Source of the DNA: Iamia majanohamensis | GTDB taxonomy: Bacteria > Actinomycetota > Acidimicrobiia > Acidimicrobiales > Iamiaceae | Assembly: GCF_028532485.1 (NCBI RefSeq) | Contig: NZ_CP116942.1 | Span: forward strand, 1,550,001-1,614,000 | Reading direction: 5' to 3' | DNA: 64,000 nt | Part shown: piece after piece, positions 17,233-26,050 of the stretch | Layout of the letters: each line of letters starts with the position of its first letter | How positions within the stretch are numbered: the first letter of the stretch is position 1 | Made by a program: the position numbers and the translations under genes | Notes under the pieces: model-generated | The model's database searches: none | Told to the model about the DNA's origin: nothing | What the model saw: only the letters and a program-made list of their open reading frames with translations

Positions 17233-17702
17233 AGCAGGGGCCCGATCACGACGCTGCCGCGGTAGTGCTGCTGCTGCTCGGGCCACTGCACGCAGAAGAG
17301 GTCGGTGAAGGGGCGGCACAGCCGACCGGTCAGGGTCGGGCTGTCGACCCGGTCGAAGACCTCGACGTACACCGTCGGGATGCCCCGGAGCCGGGCCAGC
17401 AGCAGGAACGGCACCGCGACCCCGGCCCCGTTGCTGATGACGACGTCGGGGCGCTCGGTGCGCAGGACCCGGCGGGCCATGACCAGGTTGCGCAGGGCGT
17501 TGGGGAGGTTCCGGGTGGTGGGGTGGTGGGCCCACCAGGTCCGCTCCGCGGCCAGGTGGGACCGGGCGTCGGCCTTGTCGAAGGTGACCCAGGCCCGGTC
17601 GTGGCGCGACCACCAGGGCCGGAGCTGGAGCAGCTGGGCCAGGTGGCCTCCGGTGGAGCAGACCAGGAGGGCCCGGGGGCGGGGGGCGGGAGGGGGCGTC
17701 AC
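17229..17702 (-). CDS. Alg14/PssD-like membrane-associated subunit of a split glycosyltransferase
   Basis: This 157-aa protein has the ALLVCSTGGHLAQLLQL start of Alg14/PssD proteins, TFDKADARS after the first strand, and PDVVISNGAGVAVPFLLLARL as a hydrophobic, membrane-associating stretch near residue 90. It corresponds to the acceptor-binding half of a GT-B transferase and recruits the Alg13-like subunit to the membrane. It is the first gene of the coupled EPS chain and has a TAGGGT box nine bases before its GTG start. Confidence 0.85.
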   Translation of the reverse strand: MTPPPAPRPRALLVCSTGGHLAQLLQLRPWWSRHDRAWVTFDKADARSHLAAERTWWAHHPTTRNLPNALRNLVMARRVLRTERPDVVISNGAGVAVPFLLLARLRGIPTVYVEVFDRVDSPTLTGRLCRPFTDLFCVQWPEQQQHYRGSVVIGPLL

Positions 17703-17711
17703 AGGCCTGGA

Positions 17712-17717
17712 ACCCTA
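17712..17717 (-). promoter_or_regulatory. -10 box TAGGGT for the eight-gene EPS chain
   Basis: On the minus strand TAGGGT precedes the GTG of the Alg14-like gene by nine bases, slightly longer than other leaderless boxes in the window. As the genes down to 9790 all overlap, this could be the promoter for the whole chain. Confidence 0.55.
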
Positions 17718-17789
17718 CGGTGCGGGCCTCCCCGGGTCGGTGCCGCCCGGGCCGGGTCGCGGCGTCCGGGGCCTCCCGGCTTCAGCAGG

Positions 17790-19283
17790 TCAGCGCTGGT
17801 ACACCCGCACGTAGTCGACCTCGAGGTCGGCGTGGCCGGCGGCGGGGCGGTAGCCGGCGGCGACGGTGCCGGGGTCCACGCCGGGCGCGCCGACCCAGGC
17901 CGACAGGACCAGCTGGTGGGGCCGGTCGAGGCCGAAGGGGTTGGGGAAGGGGCCCTTCGGGTTCTCCCAGCCGCCCGCGGTCGTGAGCACCCGGGTCCCA
18001 CCGGGCGAGACCTGCCAGGTCCCGTGCTTGTCGAAGACCGTGATCAGGACGTCGTCCACGTAGAAGCGGATCTGCATCGTGGTCGGGTCCGACGGGTCGG
18101 TCGGCTCCCACTCCACGGCGTAGGTGTGCCACCGGGTGACGTCGTGGCCCATGTAGGGCATGTTCTGCATCCCGCAGGTGCCCGAGCAGGTGTAGTTGTA
18201 GTGGATCGCCGGCTTGAAGCGGTTGATGTTGGGCTCGCCGGCCTTGCCGATGTACTCGAAGACGTCGATCTCGGTGGGGTCCTCCTTGGTCCAGCCGGGC
18301 CCGCCCAGGTTGCCGTGGGTCCAGAACCCGCCCCAGAGGTAGTTGCCCTTGTCGGTCCAGCGGACCCGGGCCTCGAACCGGCCCCCGGCCTGGCGGAAGC
18401 TGCTGAAGGTGTTGAGCCCGGCGCCCGAGTGGGCCTGGCCCCCGGCGCAGGCGCCGCCGGCCCGCTGGGTGCGCATGACCAGCTTCCCGCCCGTCACGCT
18501 GACGTTGCTGGCCTTGGGGCAGGTCGAGGCCTTGGGCGACTCGACCGAGTCACCCCGGGCCTCGTCGTAGACGTTCCACGTGCTGCGGTCGACCGCGGTG
18601 CCGGAGAACTCGTCGGCGAAGGTGAGCCGCCAGCCCGACGGGCCCGGCTGCGGGGTGGTCGTGGGGGGCGGGGGGGTGGTGGGGGTGCTGGTGGCCCCGA
18701 CGGTGAAGGTGGGGGCGAGGGCGTCGGCCGAGCGGCTCCGGGCCCCCTCGAGCGACACGATCTCGAGCTCGTAGGGGCTGGTGGTGGTGATGGCCAGGTT
18801 GACCCGGCCGCCCACGACGCGGGCCCCGGCGATGGGGATGGTGGCCCGGGCGCCGGCGCCGGTGCGCCCGAGGCGGCCGACGGTGGCGCCGAGGGCGGGG
18901 CGGTTGCTGAAGGTGGTCGACGCCGAGACGGGGCCGGTGTCGTGGACCTGGAGGGCGAAGCCGGCGTGGACGGGGGTCAGCCCGAGCGTGCCGGAGGTGG
19001 TCGCGGGGGTGCCGGCGGGGACGGGGAAGGAGAGGTAGCCGACCTTGGTCTTGCCCTGGCTGTCCATGATCCGCAGGGCGACGTCGTCCGCCCGGCCCGA
19101 GGTGGGGGCGGTGCTGGTGGCGAAGGTGTCGAGGGCGGGCGTGGCCACCGGCGGGGCGCTGACCGGTGCCGGTTCGCACGCGGCGGCGGCGAGGACGAGC
19201 AGGACGAGGACGCCGATGCCGATCGCCCGGTGGCGGGGCCGGGTGGCGGACGGGGCGAGGGGGGTGCGACGACGGAGGACCAC
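17790..19283 (-). CDS. Secreted lipoprotein glycoside hydrolase, family 16
   Basis: The 497-aa protein has a lipoprotein signal (LVLLVLAAAAC, lipid Cys about residue 36), then a beta-rich region (about 45-200) resembling a DNRLRE carbohydrate-surface domain, a Thr/Pro linker, and a GH16 domain (about 225-497). The catalytic EIDVFE motif is intact near residue 337. GH16 enzymes cut beta-1,3/1,4-glucans or galactans by a retaining mechanism. It lies beside the EPS cluster on the same strand and could remodel the polymer, or feed on external glucans. The GTG start is preceded by a purine-rich GAAGGGAGGGA. Confidence 0.9.
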   Translation of the reverse strand: MVLRRRTPLAPSATRPRHRAIGIGVLVLLVLAAAACEPAPVSAPPVATPALDTFATSTAPTSGRADDVALRIMDSQGKTKVGYLSFPVPAGTPATTSGTLGLTPVHAGFALQVHDTGPVSASTTFSNRPALGATVGRLGRTGAGARATIPIAGARVVGGRVNLAITTTSPYELEIVSLEGARSRSADALAPTFTVGATSTPTTPPPPTTTPQPGPSGWRLTFADEFSGTAVDRSTWNVYDEARGDSVESPKASTCPKASNVSVTGGKLVMRTQRAGGACAGGQAHSGAGLNTFSSFRQAGGRFEARVRWTDKGNYLWGGFWTHGNLGGPGWTKEDPTEIDVFEYIGKAGEPNINRFKPAIHYNYTCSGTCGMQNMPYMGHDVTRWHTYAVEWEPTDPSDPTTMQIRFYVDDVLITVFDKHGTWQVSPGGTRVLTTAGGWENPKGPFPNPFGLDRPHQLVLSAWVGAPGVDPGTVAAGYRPAAGHADLEVDYVRVYQR

Positions 19284-19359
19284 TCCCTCCCTTCGTCCAC
19301 GTCAGCCACTGTGTGAGAGGTTCGCACCACTGAGGGTGGAATTCCTCCCGTGCCAGGGC

Positions 19360-20661
19360 CTACACGGGCAGGAAGGCGAGGCGGGGGTGCCACTCCCCGC
19401 CCAGGCGGCTGGAGTCGCTCCCGATCCACAGCCCCCGGTCGGTGGGCGTGAGGGTGCCGACCTGGAGGCCCCGCTCGCGGTCGACGGTCCACGGGAGCAC
19501 GGCGCCGGTGCCGGGCGCGTAGGCGGCGATGCCCGGCCGATCGACGGCCCCGGGGCCCTTGGCGTCGCCCCGGGGGGCGTTCTCGTTGTTGGCCCAGCGC
19601 TGGTGGCCGGCGGCGTAGACGGCGGCGCCGGTGATGGCCACCGCGGAGAGCGAGTCGCCGCCGGTGTAGTCGGCCCAGGTGGGGCGCTGGCCGGCGCCGG
19701 TGCGGCCCAGCTCCCAGCGGGCGACGGTGTCGCACAGGGTGGAGAGGCCGCCCCAGGCCCCGGTGGTGACCACCGCGAAGTACCGGTCGTCGGGGGAGAT
19801 GTCGACGTCCTTGACGTAGTAGTCGTAGGTCGAGCTGCACACGCCGGCCCGGTACCCGTCGGTCGCCCACGTCGACACCGACGCCGAGGAGGCGCCGACG
19901 TCGACCACCGCCACCTGGGTCCGGGGCTGGTAGCCGACCCGGCGGAAGTTGCCGGTGATGACCAGGCGCCGACCGTCGCGGGTGGCGTCGAGGCTGTTGA
20001 CCAGCGGCGTGCCCCGCAGGGCCTGGTCGACGGGGACGTTGAAGGAGGGGTCGACCTTGCCGCTGGTGGCGTCGACGGCGGCCAGCCGGTACCGGTTGGT
20101 CGACTGCACCCGGGTGAACGTGCCGCCGATGAAGGCCCGGCCGCCGCGCACCACCATGGTGAGCACCCAGCCGTCGGTGCCCGGGGCGAAGGAGGTGTTG
20201 GGCGCGCCCGTCCCGGGGTCGACCTTGGCCAGCCCGGGGGTGAACCGTCCGCCCACCCGCTGGAAGCTGCCGCCGACGAGGAGGAGGCCGTCGCCGCTCA
20301 CGGCGAGGGCCCGCACGCCGCCGCGGTCGAGGGCGGGGGTGAAGGTGCGGTCGATGGCGCCGGTGGCCTTGTCGAAGGCGAACAGGCCCCGGCGGCTGTA
20401 CTCGGCGGCCCGGTCGAACTCCTTGACCCGGGTGAAGTCGCCACCGACGATGACCCGGTCGCCCAGGTCGAGCACGGCGTGGACCTGCCCGTCGAGCACG
20501 TGGGGGGTGCGGTCGGCCGGGTTGGTGCCCACCGCCCGCGGGTGGACGGGGTTGTCGTCCGGGGCGGCGAGGGGGCCGCAGGCGCCGAGGAGCAGGGCCA
20601 CGGCGGCCACCCCGGCGGTGAGGGCGAGGCGCCGGCGGCGGCGGGTGGAGGTGGCGGGCAT
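19360..20661 (-). CDS. Secreted beta-propeller-like lipoprotein
   Basis: The 433-aa protein has an Arg-rich n-region, a hydrophobic stretch and the lipobox LLLGACG (lipid Cys about residue 28). The mature part consists of repeated units of about 45-50 residues with the pattern VIVGGDFTRV / LLVGGSFQRVG / AFIGGTFTRV, each followed by an Asp-Pro-rich strand. This is typical of delta-60/DUF5122-type propellers. Enzymatic function is not apparent; binding to a surface polymer or another protein is possible. It is the first of two genes (with GH16) coding outward-facing lipoproteins next to the EPS cluster. GGAGACC precedes the ATG. Confidence 0.75.
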   Translation of the reverse strand: MPATSTRRRRRLALTAGVAAVALLLGACGPLAAPDDNPVHPRAVGTNPADRTPHVLDGQVHAVLDLGDRVIVGGDFTRVKEFDRAAEYSRRGLFAFDKATGAIDRTFTPALDRGGVRALAVSGDGLLLVGGSFQRVGGRFTPGLAKVDPGTGAPNTSFAPGTDGWVLTMVVRGGRAFIGGTFTRVQSTNRYRLAAVDATSGKVDPSFNVPVDQALRGTPLVNSLDATRDGRRLVITGNFRRVGYQPRTQVAVVDVGASSASVSTWATDGYRAGVCSSTYDYYVKDVDISPDDRYFAVVTTGAWGGLSTLCDTVARWELGRTGAGQRPTWADYTGGDSLSAVAITGAAVYAAGHQRWANNENAPRGDAKGPGAVDRPGIAAYAPGTGAVLPWTVDRERGLQVGTLTPTDRGLWIGSDSSRLGGEWHPRLAFLPV

Positions 20662-20814
20662 GGGGTGGTCTCCGGGGCGGGCGGTGCGGCGGGGTGGGGG
20701 AGGGCGGGCGACAGACTGCCACCCTCCGTGGCGCGAGGCAAGGGAAGATCACGCGGAGTGGTTGCTGGACGGGTGGGCGCGGCGCCGGACTCCGCCCCGG
20801 CGGGGGGCGGCCCG

Positions 20815-20820
20815 TAGGGT
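20815..20820 (+). promoter_or_regulatory. Leaderless -10 box TAGGGT
   Basis: TAGGGT lies seven bases upstream of the GTG at 20828 and fixes that start within a longer open frame. Confidence 0.65.
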
Positions 20821-20827
20821 CCGGCCG

Positions 20828-21679
20828 GTGATCCGCCTCGACGCCGCCACCGTGCTGCTCCAGTGGAGCACCGGGGGGCTGGCCTTCCTGTGGGTCACCT
20901 CCCGGCGTCGGGAGGTGGGCCTCGGCTACGGCTGGCTCCTCCGGGGCACCTTCGGGCTCATGGCCCTGGCCGGGCTGGTGGTCGGCATCGGCATCGGCGT
21001 GGTGTGGCCGCGCGAGCTGGCCTCCGCCGGCGTGGTGCTGGCCGCCGGGGCCGCCCTGGTGGTGTCGATCGTGCGCCGACGGGCGGGCGTCGCCGGCCAG
21101 CGGGAGCGGGTGGAGGCCCGCAGCGCCCGGGTGACGGCGATGACCGGCATCGACCGCGCCGCCCAGACCTTCGACGCCGACGCCCCCGAGTTCCCGCCCG
21201 TGCTCGACCTCGTCGCGCCGGCCATCGGTCTGCTCGGGCTGGTGGCCGCGGGCATCGACGCCGGCTCCCCCGTGTGGCTGTCGGTGGCGCGCACCGTGGT
21301 GGGCGCCGCCTTCCTCGGGGCCATCACCGACGCCATGCTGCTGGGGCACTGGTACCTGGTGCAGCCCGGCCTGGCCCGGGGCCCGCTGCTCGAGCTGGTG
21401 CGGGCCACCATGTGGGTGTGGCCCGCCGAGGTGCTGCTGCTGCTGGTGCCCACCGGCATGGGCTCGGTGCTCTCCGGCACGATCGACGACCAGTACGGGG
21501 GGATCCTGGGCTGGACCTGGGCCACCTGCGCGGTCACCACCCTCGGCCTGCTGGTCGTCACCCGGGCCGCGCTGAAGGAGCGCCAGTACAGCGCGGTCAT
21601 GGCCGCCACCGGCCTGCTCTACCTGGCGATCCTCACCGCCTTCGGCACCGACCTCATCGCCCGCGCCCTGCTCGCCTGA
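20828..21679 (+). CDS. Hypothetical eight-helix membrane protein
   Basis: I do not recognise a family for this 283-aa product. Eight hydrophobic helices can be drawn across its length. A soluble loop of about 40 residues (QRERVEARSARV to PEFPPV) separates helices 3 and 4. Helix 5 contains a distinctive GAITDAMLLGHWYLV with Asp, His and Trp in the membrane, which suggests a cofactor or ion site. A leaderless box fixes the GTG start. It stands alone and converges on the EEP-family gene with only three bases between stop codons. Confidence 0.65.
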   Translation: MIRLDAATVLLQWSTGGLAFLWVTSRRREVGLGYGWLLRGTFGLMALAGLVVGIGIGVVWPRELASAGVVLAAGAALVVSIVRRRAGVAGQRERVEARSARVTAMTGIDRAAQTFDADAPEFPPVLDLVAPAIGLLGLVAAGIDAGSPVWLSVARTVVGAAFLGAITDAMLLGHWYLVQPGLARGPLLELVRATMWVWPAEVLLLLVPTGMGSVLSGTIDDQYGGILGWTWATCAVTTLGLLVVTRAALKERQYSAVMAATGLLYLAILTAFGTDLIARALLA

Positions 21680-21682
21680 CCG

Positions 21683-22477
21683 TCACGCCGCGGGGAGGCG
21701 GAGCGCGGCCCGGAGGGCCAGGTGGTCGGTCGCCGGCAGCGGGAGCCGCTCGAGGCCGACCACGGCGACGTCGGGCGACACGACGACGTGGTCGAGGGTC
21801 AGCACCGGCGTCACCGGGACCCACATGAGGGGGTGGGCCGCGGTGGGCCAGGTGGGGAACCACCGGTGGCCCCGGCGCACCTGGGCGTCGACCAGGCCGC
21901 GTCGGGCCAGGGCCCGCCGCAGGCGACGGTGGCCGCCGGTGGCGTTCCAGTCGCCGGCGAGGACCACCGGCCCCGGGGCGTCGTCGGCCACCGCGGCGTT
22001 GGCCTCGATGGTCGAGTGCCACACGGCCACGTCGTGGTCGTGGATCGGGGCCTGGGTGTGGACGGGCACCACCCGGACGTCGGTGCCGTCCACGTGCACG
22101 TCGGCGACGTGGCCACGCCGGCCCCCGAGGTCGCAGCCGCCCCGGTCCGTGAGCGGGTGCCGCGAGGCGATGGCGGCGCCGAAGTAGCCCTCGTCAGGGT
22201 CGAGCACCGCGTGCGGGTGGCTCGTGGCCAGGCCGGCCGCGCCCAGCGCGTCGACGGTGTCGGCCGTGACCTCGGTGAGCAGCAGGAGGTCGGCGTCGAC
22301 GGCCAGCACCCCACGGGCCTGGGCCTCGGCGTCGTGCTCGGTGCGGCAGAGGTTGGCGGCCAGCACCGTGAGCAGGGGACCGGTCGACGGGCCCGACGGT
22401 CCGGGGTCGCGGGGTCGGAGGGGGAGGCCCGACTCGGCGATGATCGCCCGTCGGCGCAGCCCGGAGGTGCGTCCCAC
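21683..22477 (-). CDS. Endonuclease/exonuclease/phosphatase (EEP) family protein
   Basis: From the GTG at 22477 the product is 264 aa; a later GTG in the LLTVLAAN segment is also possible, so the start is uncertain. EEP-fold motifs are complete: the Asn of VLAANLC, Glu of LLTEVT, GDWNAT for GDxN, LDHVVVS and the terminal TDHLAL for the catalytic His. Substrates in this superfamily range from DNA to sphingomyelin and inositol phosphates, and nothing here selects among them. No signal peptide or membrane helix is seen. It begins 33 bases after the MetH stop on the same strand and may be cotranscribed with it. Confidence 0.75.
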   Translation of the reverse strand: MGRTSGLRRRAIIAESGLPLRPRDPGPSGPSTGPLLTVLAANLCRTEHDAEAQARGVLAVDADLLLLTEVTADTVDALGAAGLATSHPHAVLDPDEGYFGAAIASRHPLTDRGGCDLGGRRGHVADVHVDGTDVRVVPVHTQAPIHDHDVAVWHSTIEANAAVADDAPGPVVLAGDWNATGGHRRLRRALARRGLVDAQVRRGHRWFPTWPTAAHPLMWVPVTPVLTLDHVVVSPDVAVVGLERLPLPATDHLALRAALRLPAA

Positions 22478-22509
22478 CGGCCCCGACCCGATGTCCCGGC
22501 CGGCCCCGC

Positions 22510-25500
22510 TCAGCGGACCACGAAGTACTTGGCCTGCGGGTGGTGCAGCAGGATGGCGGAGGTGGTCTGCTCGGGCTGGTACTGGTAGCCGGTGTCCTCG
22601 CCGACCTCGATGCCGAGCCGGGAGGCGTCGAGCAGCTCGGCCACCCGGAGGTTGTCCTCCAGGTCGGGGCAGGCCGGGTAGCCCCACGAGTAGCGGCCGC
22701 CCCGGTACTGCTGGCGGAAGAGGCCCGCCAGGCTGGGCCCGTCCTCCTCGGCGAAGCCCCACTCCTCGCGGATGCGGCGGTGCCACATCTCGGCCAGCGC
22801 CTCGGCCATCTCGACGCCGAGGCCGTGGAGCATCAGGTAGTCGGTGTACTTGTCGGCCGCGAAGAGCTCGGCGGTGCGCTCGGAGATGGCGGCGCCCATG
22901 GTGACGATGTGGAAGGCGACGTAGTCGACCTCGTCGCCGTCGACGGGCTTCACCAGGTCGGTGATGCACTGGTGGGGCTCGACCCGGGAGCGGGGGAAGC
23001 GGAAGCGGGTCAGCTCGCCGTCGCGGGACTCGTCGGACCAGATGACGATGTCCTGGCCGTCGGCGTTGGCCGGGTAGTAGCCGTAGACGACCGCCGGGTT
23101 CAGCAGGCCCTCGGTGGTGGCCTGGGCCAGCTGGGCCCGCAGCGTGGGCCGCATCCGCTCCCGGAACTCGTCGTTGGTCTCCTTGGACCCGTCCGCCTTG
23201 GCCTCGGGCCGGAACTGCCACTGGTTGCGGAACAGCGCCGTCTCGTTCACGTAGCCGAGGATCTGGTCGAGGGCGATGCCCTTGACCACCTTCGAGCCGG
23301 TGAACGGGGGGACGAAGACCGGGTTGTCGGCCTCCAGCCCCTCCCACCGGTCGGGCACGTCGACGCCGTCGTCGGTCCCGGCGTCGCGGCCGCCGAAGCG
23401 GCCCGACAGCTGGACCTCGGAGTCGCTCGGGACCTTGCCCCAGTCGGGGTCGTCGTCGGAGCGGCCCTTCTTGATCTCGTCGAGGCGGTCCATCACGTGG
23501 AGGCCCTCGAAGGCGTCCTTGCCGTAGAAGAGGCGGCCCCCGTACACGTTGCGCAGGTCGCGCTCGACGTAGGTCCGGGTGAGGGCGGCGCCGCCGAGCA
23601 GCACGGGCACGTCGAGCTCGCGCTGGTTCAGCTCCTCGAGGTTGTCGCGCATGATGAGCGTGCTCTTGACCAGCAGGCCGCTCATGCCGATGGCGTCGGC
23701 CTCGACCTCGAGGGCCTTCTCGATCATGTCGCTGATCGAGACCTTGATGCCGATGTTGTGGACCTCGTAGCCGTTGTTGGTGAGGATGATGTCGACGAGG
23801 TTCTTGCCGATGTCGTGGACGTCGCCCTTCACCGTGGCGAGCACGATGCGGCCCTTGCCGTCGTCGCCCTCCACCTTCTCCATGTGGGGCTCGAGGTGGG
23901 CCACCGCCGCCTTCATGGTCTCGGCCGACTGGAGCACGAACGGCAGCTGCATCTCGCCCTTGCCGAAGAGGTCGCCGACGACCTTCATGCCCGAGAGCAG
24001 CACGTCGTTGACGATGTCGAGGGCGGGCAGGCCGCCGGCCATGGCCTCGTCGAGCTCGTCGGTGAGCCCGTCGCGCTCGCCGTCGATGATGCGCTGGCTG
24101 AGGCGCTTCTCGATGGGCCAGTCGGTGCGGTCCTCCTGCTCGACGGCCTGGGCCTTCACGTCGGCGAAGACGTCGAGCAGCTTGTGCAGCGGGTCGTAGT
24201 CGGCGGCCCCCTCGGAGAGGGCGCCGTCGGGGCCCCGGCGGTCGTAGATGAGGTCGAGCGCCACGTCGCGCTGCTCGTCGGGGATCCGGGAGATGGGCAG
24301 GATCTTGGAGGCGTGGACGATGGCCGAGTCCAGCCCCACCTGGGTGCACTCGTGGATGAAGATCGAGTTGAGGACGTGGCGGGCTGCCGGGTTGAGGCCG
24401 AAGCTCACGTTGGAGACGCCGAGGGTCGTGTAGACGCCCGGGAACTCCTCCTTGATCTGCTTGATCGCGTCCATGGTGGCCATGGCGTCGCGGCGGAGGT
24501 CCTCGTCGCCGGTGGAGAGGGGGAACGTGAGGGCGTCGAAGATGAGGTCGCCCTGGCGCAGGCCGAAGCGCTCGGTGGCCAGGGCGACGATGCGGCGGGC
24601 CACCCGCATCTTCCACTCGACGTCGCGGGCCTGGCCCTCCTCGTCGATGAGCAGGCAGATGACGGCGGCGCCGTACTCCTTGGCCATGGAGAAGACGCGG
24701 TCGAGGCGGCTGCCCTCGGCCTCGCCGTCCTCCAGGTTGGCCGAGTTGAGGATGGCCCGGCCGCCGACCCACTGGAGGCCGGCCTCCATCACCTGGGGCT
24801 CGGTGGAGTCGAGCACGAGGGGGGCGTTGGCCTGGGTGGCGAACCGGCTGGCCAGCTCGTCCATGTCGTCGGTGCCGTCGCGGCCCACGTAGTCGACGCA
24901 GAGGTCGAGGACGTGGGCGCCCTCCTTGATCTGGGCGTTGGCCATGGCCGAGCAGGTGTCCCAGTCGGCCTCGAGCATGGCCTCGCGGAACTTCTTGGAG
25001 CCGTTGGCGTTGGTGCGCTCGCCGATCATCAGGAACGAGGCGTCCTGGTGCAGGGGCACCGCGGAGTAGATCGAGGAGACGGCGTCCTCGTGCTCGGGGG
25101 TGCGGCTCGCCGGGGTGAGCTCGGGGGCCATCTCGGCCAGCAGCCGGATGAACTCCGGGGTGGTGCCGCAGCAGCCGCCGATCACCTGCACGCCCAGCTC
25201 GGTGACGAAGCGGCGCTGGTGGTCGCGCAGCTCCTCGGGGGTGAGGTCGTAGTGCATGGCCCCGTCGACCACCGACGGGAGCCCGGCGTTCGGGAGGCAG
25301 GAGATGGGCATGCGGGCGTGCTGGGACAGGTGCCGCAGGTGCTCGCTCATCTCCGAGGGCCCGGTGGCGCAGTTGAGCCCGACGACGTCGATGCCGAGGG
25401 GCTCGATGGCGGCCAGGGCGGCGCCGACCTCGCTGCCGAGCAGCATGCGGCCGGTGAGCTCCATGGTGACCTGGGCCTGTATCGGCACCGGGCGGCCCAC

Positions 25501-26043
25501 CGCGGCCATGGCCCGGCGGGAGCCGATGACGGCGGCCTTCACGGCCAGCAGGTCGAAGTGGGTCTCGAGGATGAGGAGGTCGACGCCCCCCTCGAGCAGG
25601 CCGCGGGCCGCCTCCTCGTAGGCGTCGCGCAGGGCGGCGAAGCGGATCTGGCCGAGCGACGGGGCCTTGGTGCCGGGGCCGAGGGAGCCGGCGACGAAGC
25701 GGGGCCGGTCGGGGGTGGAGAAGTCGTCGGCCACCTCGCGGGCGATGCGGGCGTTGGCGAGGGCGATCTCGTGGGCCCGCTCGGGGATGTCGTACTCGCC
25801 CAGGGGCACGGCGAAGGCGCCGAAGGTGTTGGTCTCGACGACGTCGGCGCCCACCTCCAGGTAGGCCGAGTGCAGCGCCCGCACCACGTCGGGGCGGGTG
25901 ACGCCGAGGATGTCGGTGCAGCCCTCGAAGGCGGGGCCCCCGTAGTCGTCGAGGTCGAGGTCCTGGGTCTGGAGCCACGTGCCCGTGGCCCCGTCGTAGA
26001 CCACGACCCGCTCGGCCACGGCGTCGAGGAAGGCGCTGTCCAT
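22510..26043 (-). CDS. metH: Cobalamin-dependent methionine synthase
   Basis: This 1177-aa protein transfers the methyl group of methyltetrahydrofolate to homocysteine through B12. Four modules are present in order: homocysteine/zinc domain (VVYDGATGTW; GLNCATG and GGCCGTT zinc cysteines), pterin-binding domain (MIGERTNANGSKKF), cap plus B12 domain (VKGDVHDIGKNLVD, His ligand in DxHxxG), and AdoMet activation domain (RYSWGYPACPDLED). I start at the ATG at 26043 because TAGCGT lies seven bases upstream; nine earlier in-frame codons would overlap that box. The promoter is divergent from uppS. No cobalamin riboswitch can fit upstream. Confidence 0.96.
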   Translation of the reverse strand: MDSAFLDAVAERVVVYDGATGTWLQTQDLDLDDYGGPAFEGCTDILGVTRPDVVRALHSAYLEVGADVVETNTFGAFAVPLGEYDIPERAHEIALANARIAREVADDFSTPDRPRFVAGSLGPGTKAPSLGQIRFAALRDAYEEAARGLLEGGVDLLILETHFDLLAVKAAVIGSRRAMAAVGRPVPIQAQVTMELTGRMLLGSEVGAALAAIEPLGIDVVGLNCATGPSEMSEHLRHLSQHARMPISCLPNAGLPSVVDGAMHYDLTPEELRDHQRRFVTELGVQVIGGCCGTTPEFIRLLAEMAPELTPASRTPEHEDAVSSIYSAVPLHQDASFLMIGERTNANGSKKFREAMLEADWDTCSAMANAQIKEGAHVLDLCVDYVGRDGTDDMDELASRFATQANAPLVLDSTEPQVMEAGLQWVGGRAILNSANLEDGEAEGSRLDRVFSMAKEYGAAVICLLIDEEGQARDVEWKMRVARRIVALATERFGLRQGDLIFDALTFPLSTGDEDLRRDAMATMDAIKQIKEEFPGVYTTLGVSNVSFGLNPAARHVLNSIFIHECTQVGLDSAIVHASKILPISRIPDEQRDVALDLIYDRRGPDGALSEGAADYDPLHKLLDVFADVKAQAVEQEDRTDWPIEKRLSQRIIDGERDGLTDELDEAMAGGLPALDIVNDVLLSGMKVVGDLFGKGEMQLPFVLQSAETMKAAVAHLEPHMEKVEGDDGKGRIVLATVKGDVHDIGKNLVDIILTNNGYEVHNIGIKVSISDMIEKALEVEADAIGMSGLLVKSTLIMRDNLEELNQRELDVPVLLGGAALTRTYVERDLRNVYGGRLFYGKDAFEGLHVMDRLDEIKKGRSDDDPDWGKVPSDSEVQLSGRFGGRDAGTDDGVDVPDRWEGLEADNPVFVPPFTGSKVVKGIALDQILGYVNETALFRNQWQFRPEAKADGSKETNDEFRERMRPTLRAQLAQATTEGLLNPAVVYGYYPANADGQDIVIWSDESRDGELTRFRFPRSRVEPHQCITDLVKPVDGDEVDYVAFHIVTMGAAISERTAELFAADKYTDYLMLHGLGVEMAEALAEMWHRRIREEWGFAEEDGPSLAGLFRQQYRGGRYSWGYPACPDLEDNLRVAELLDASRLGIEVGEDTGYQYQPEQTTSAILLHHPQAKYFVVR

Positions 26044-26050
26044 CCCGACA

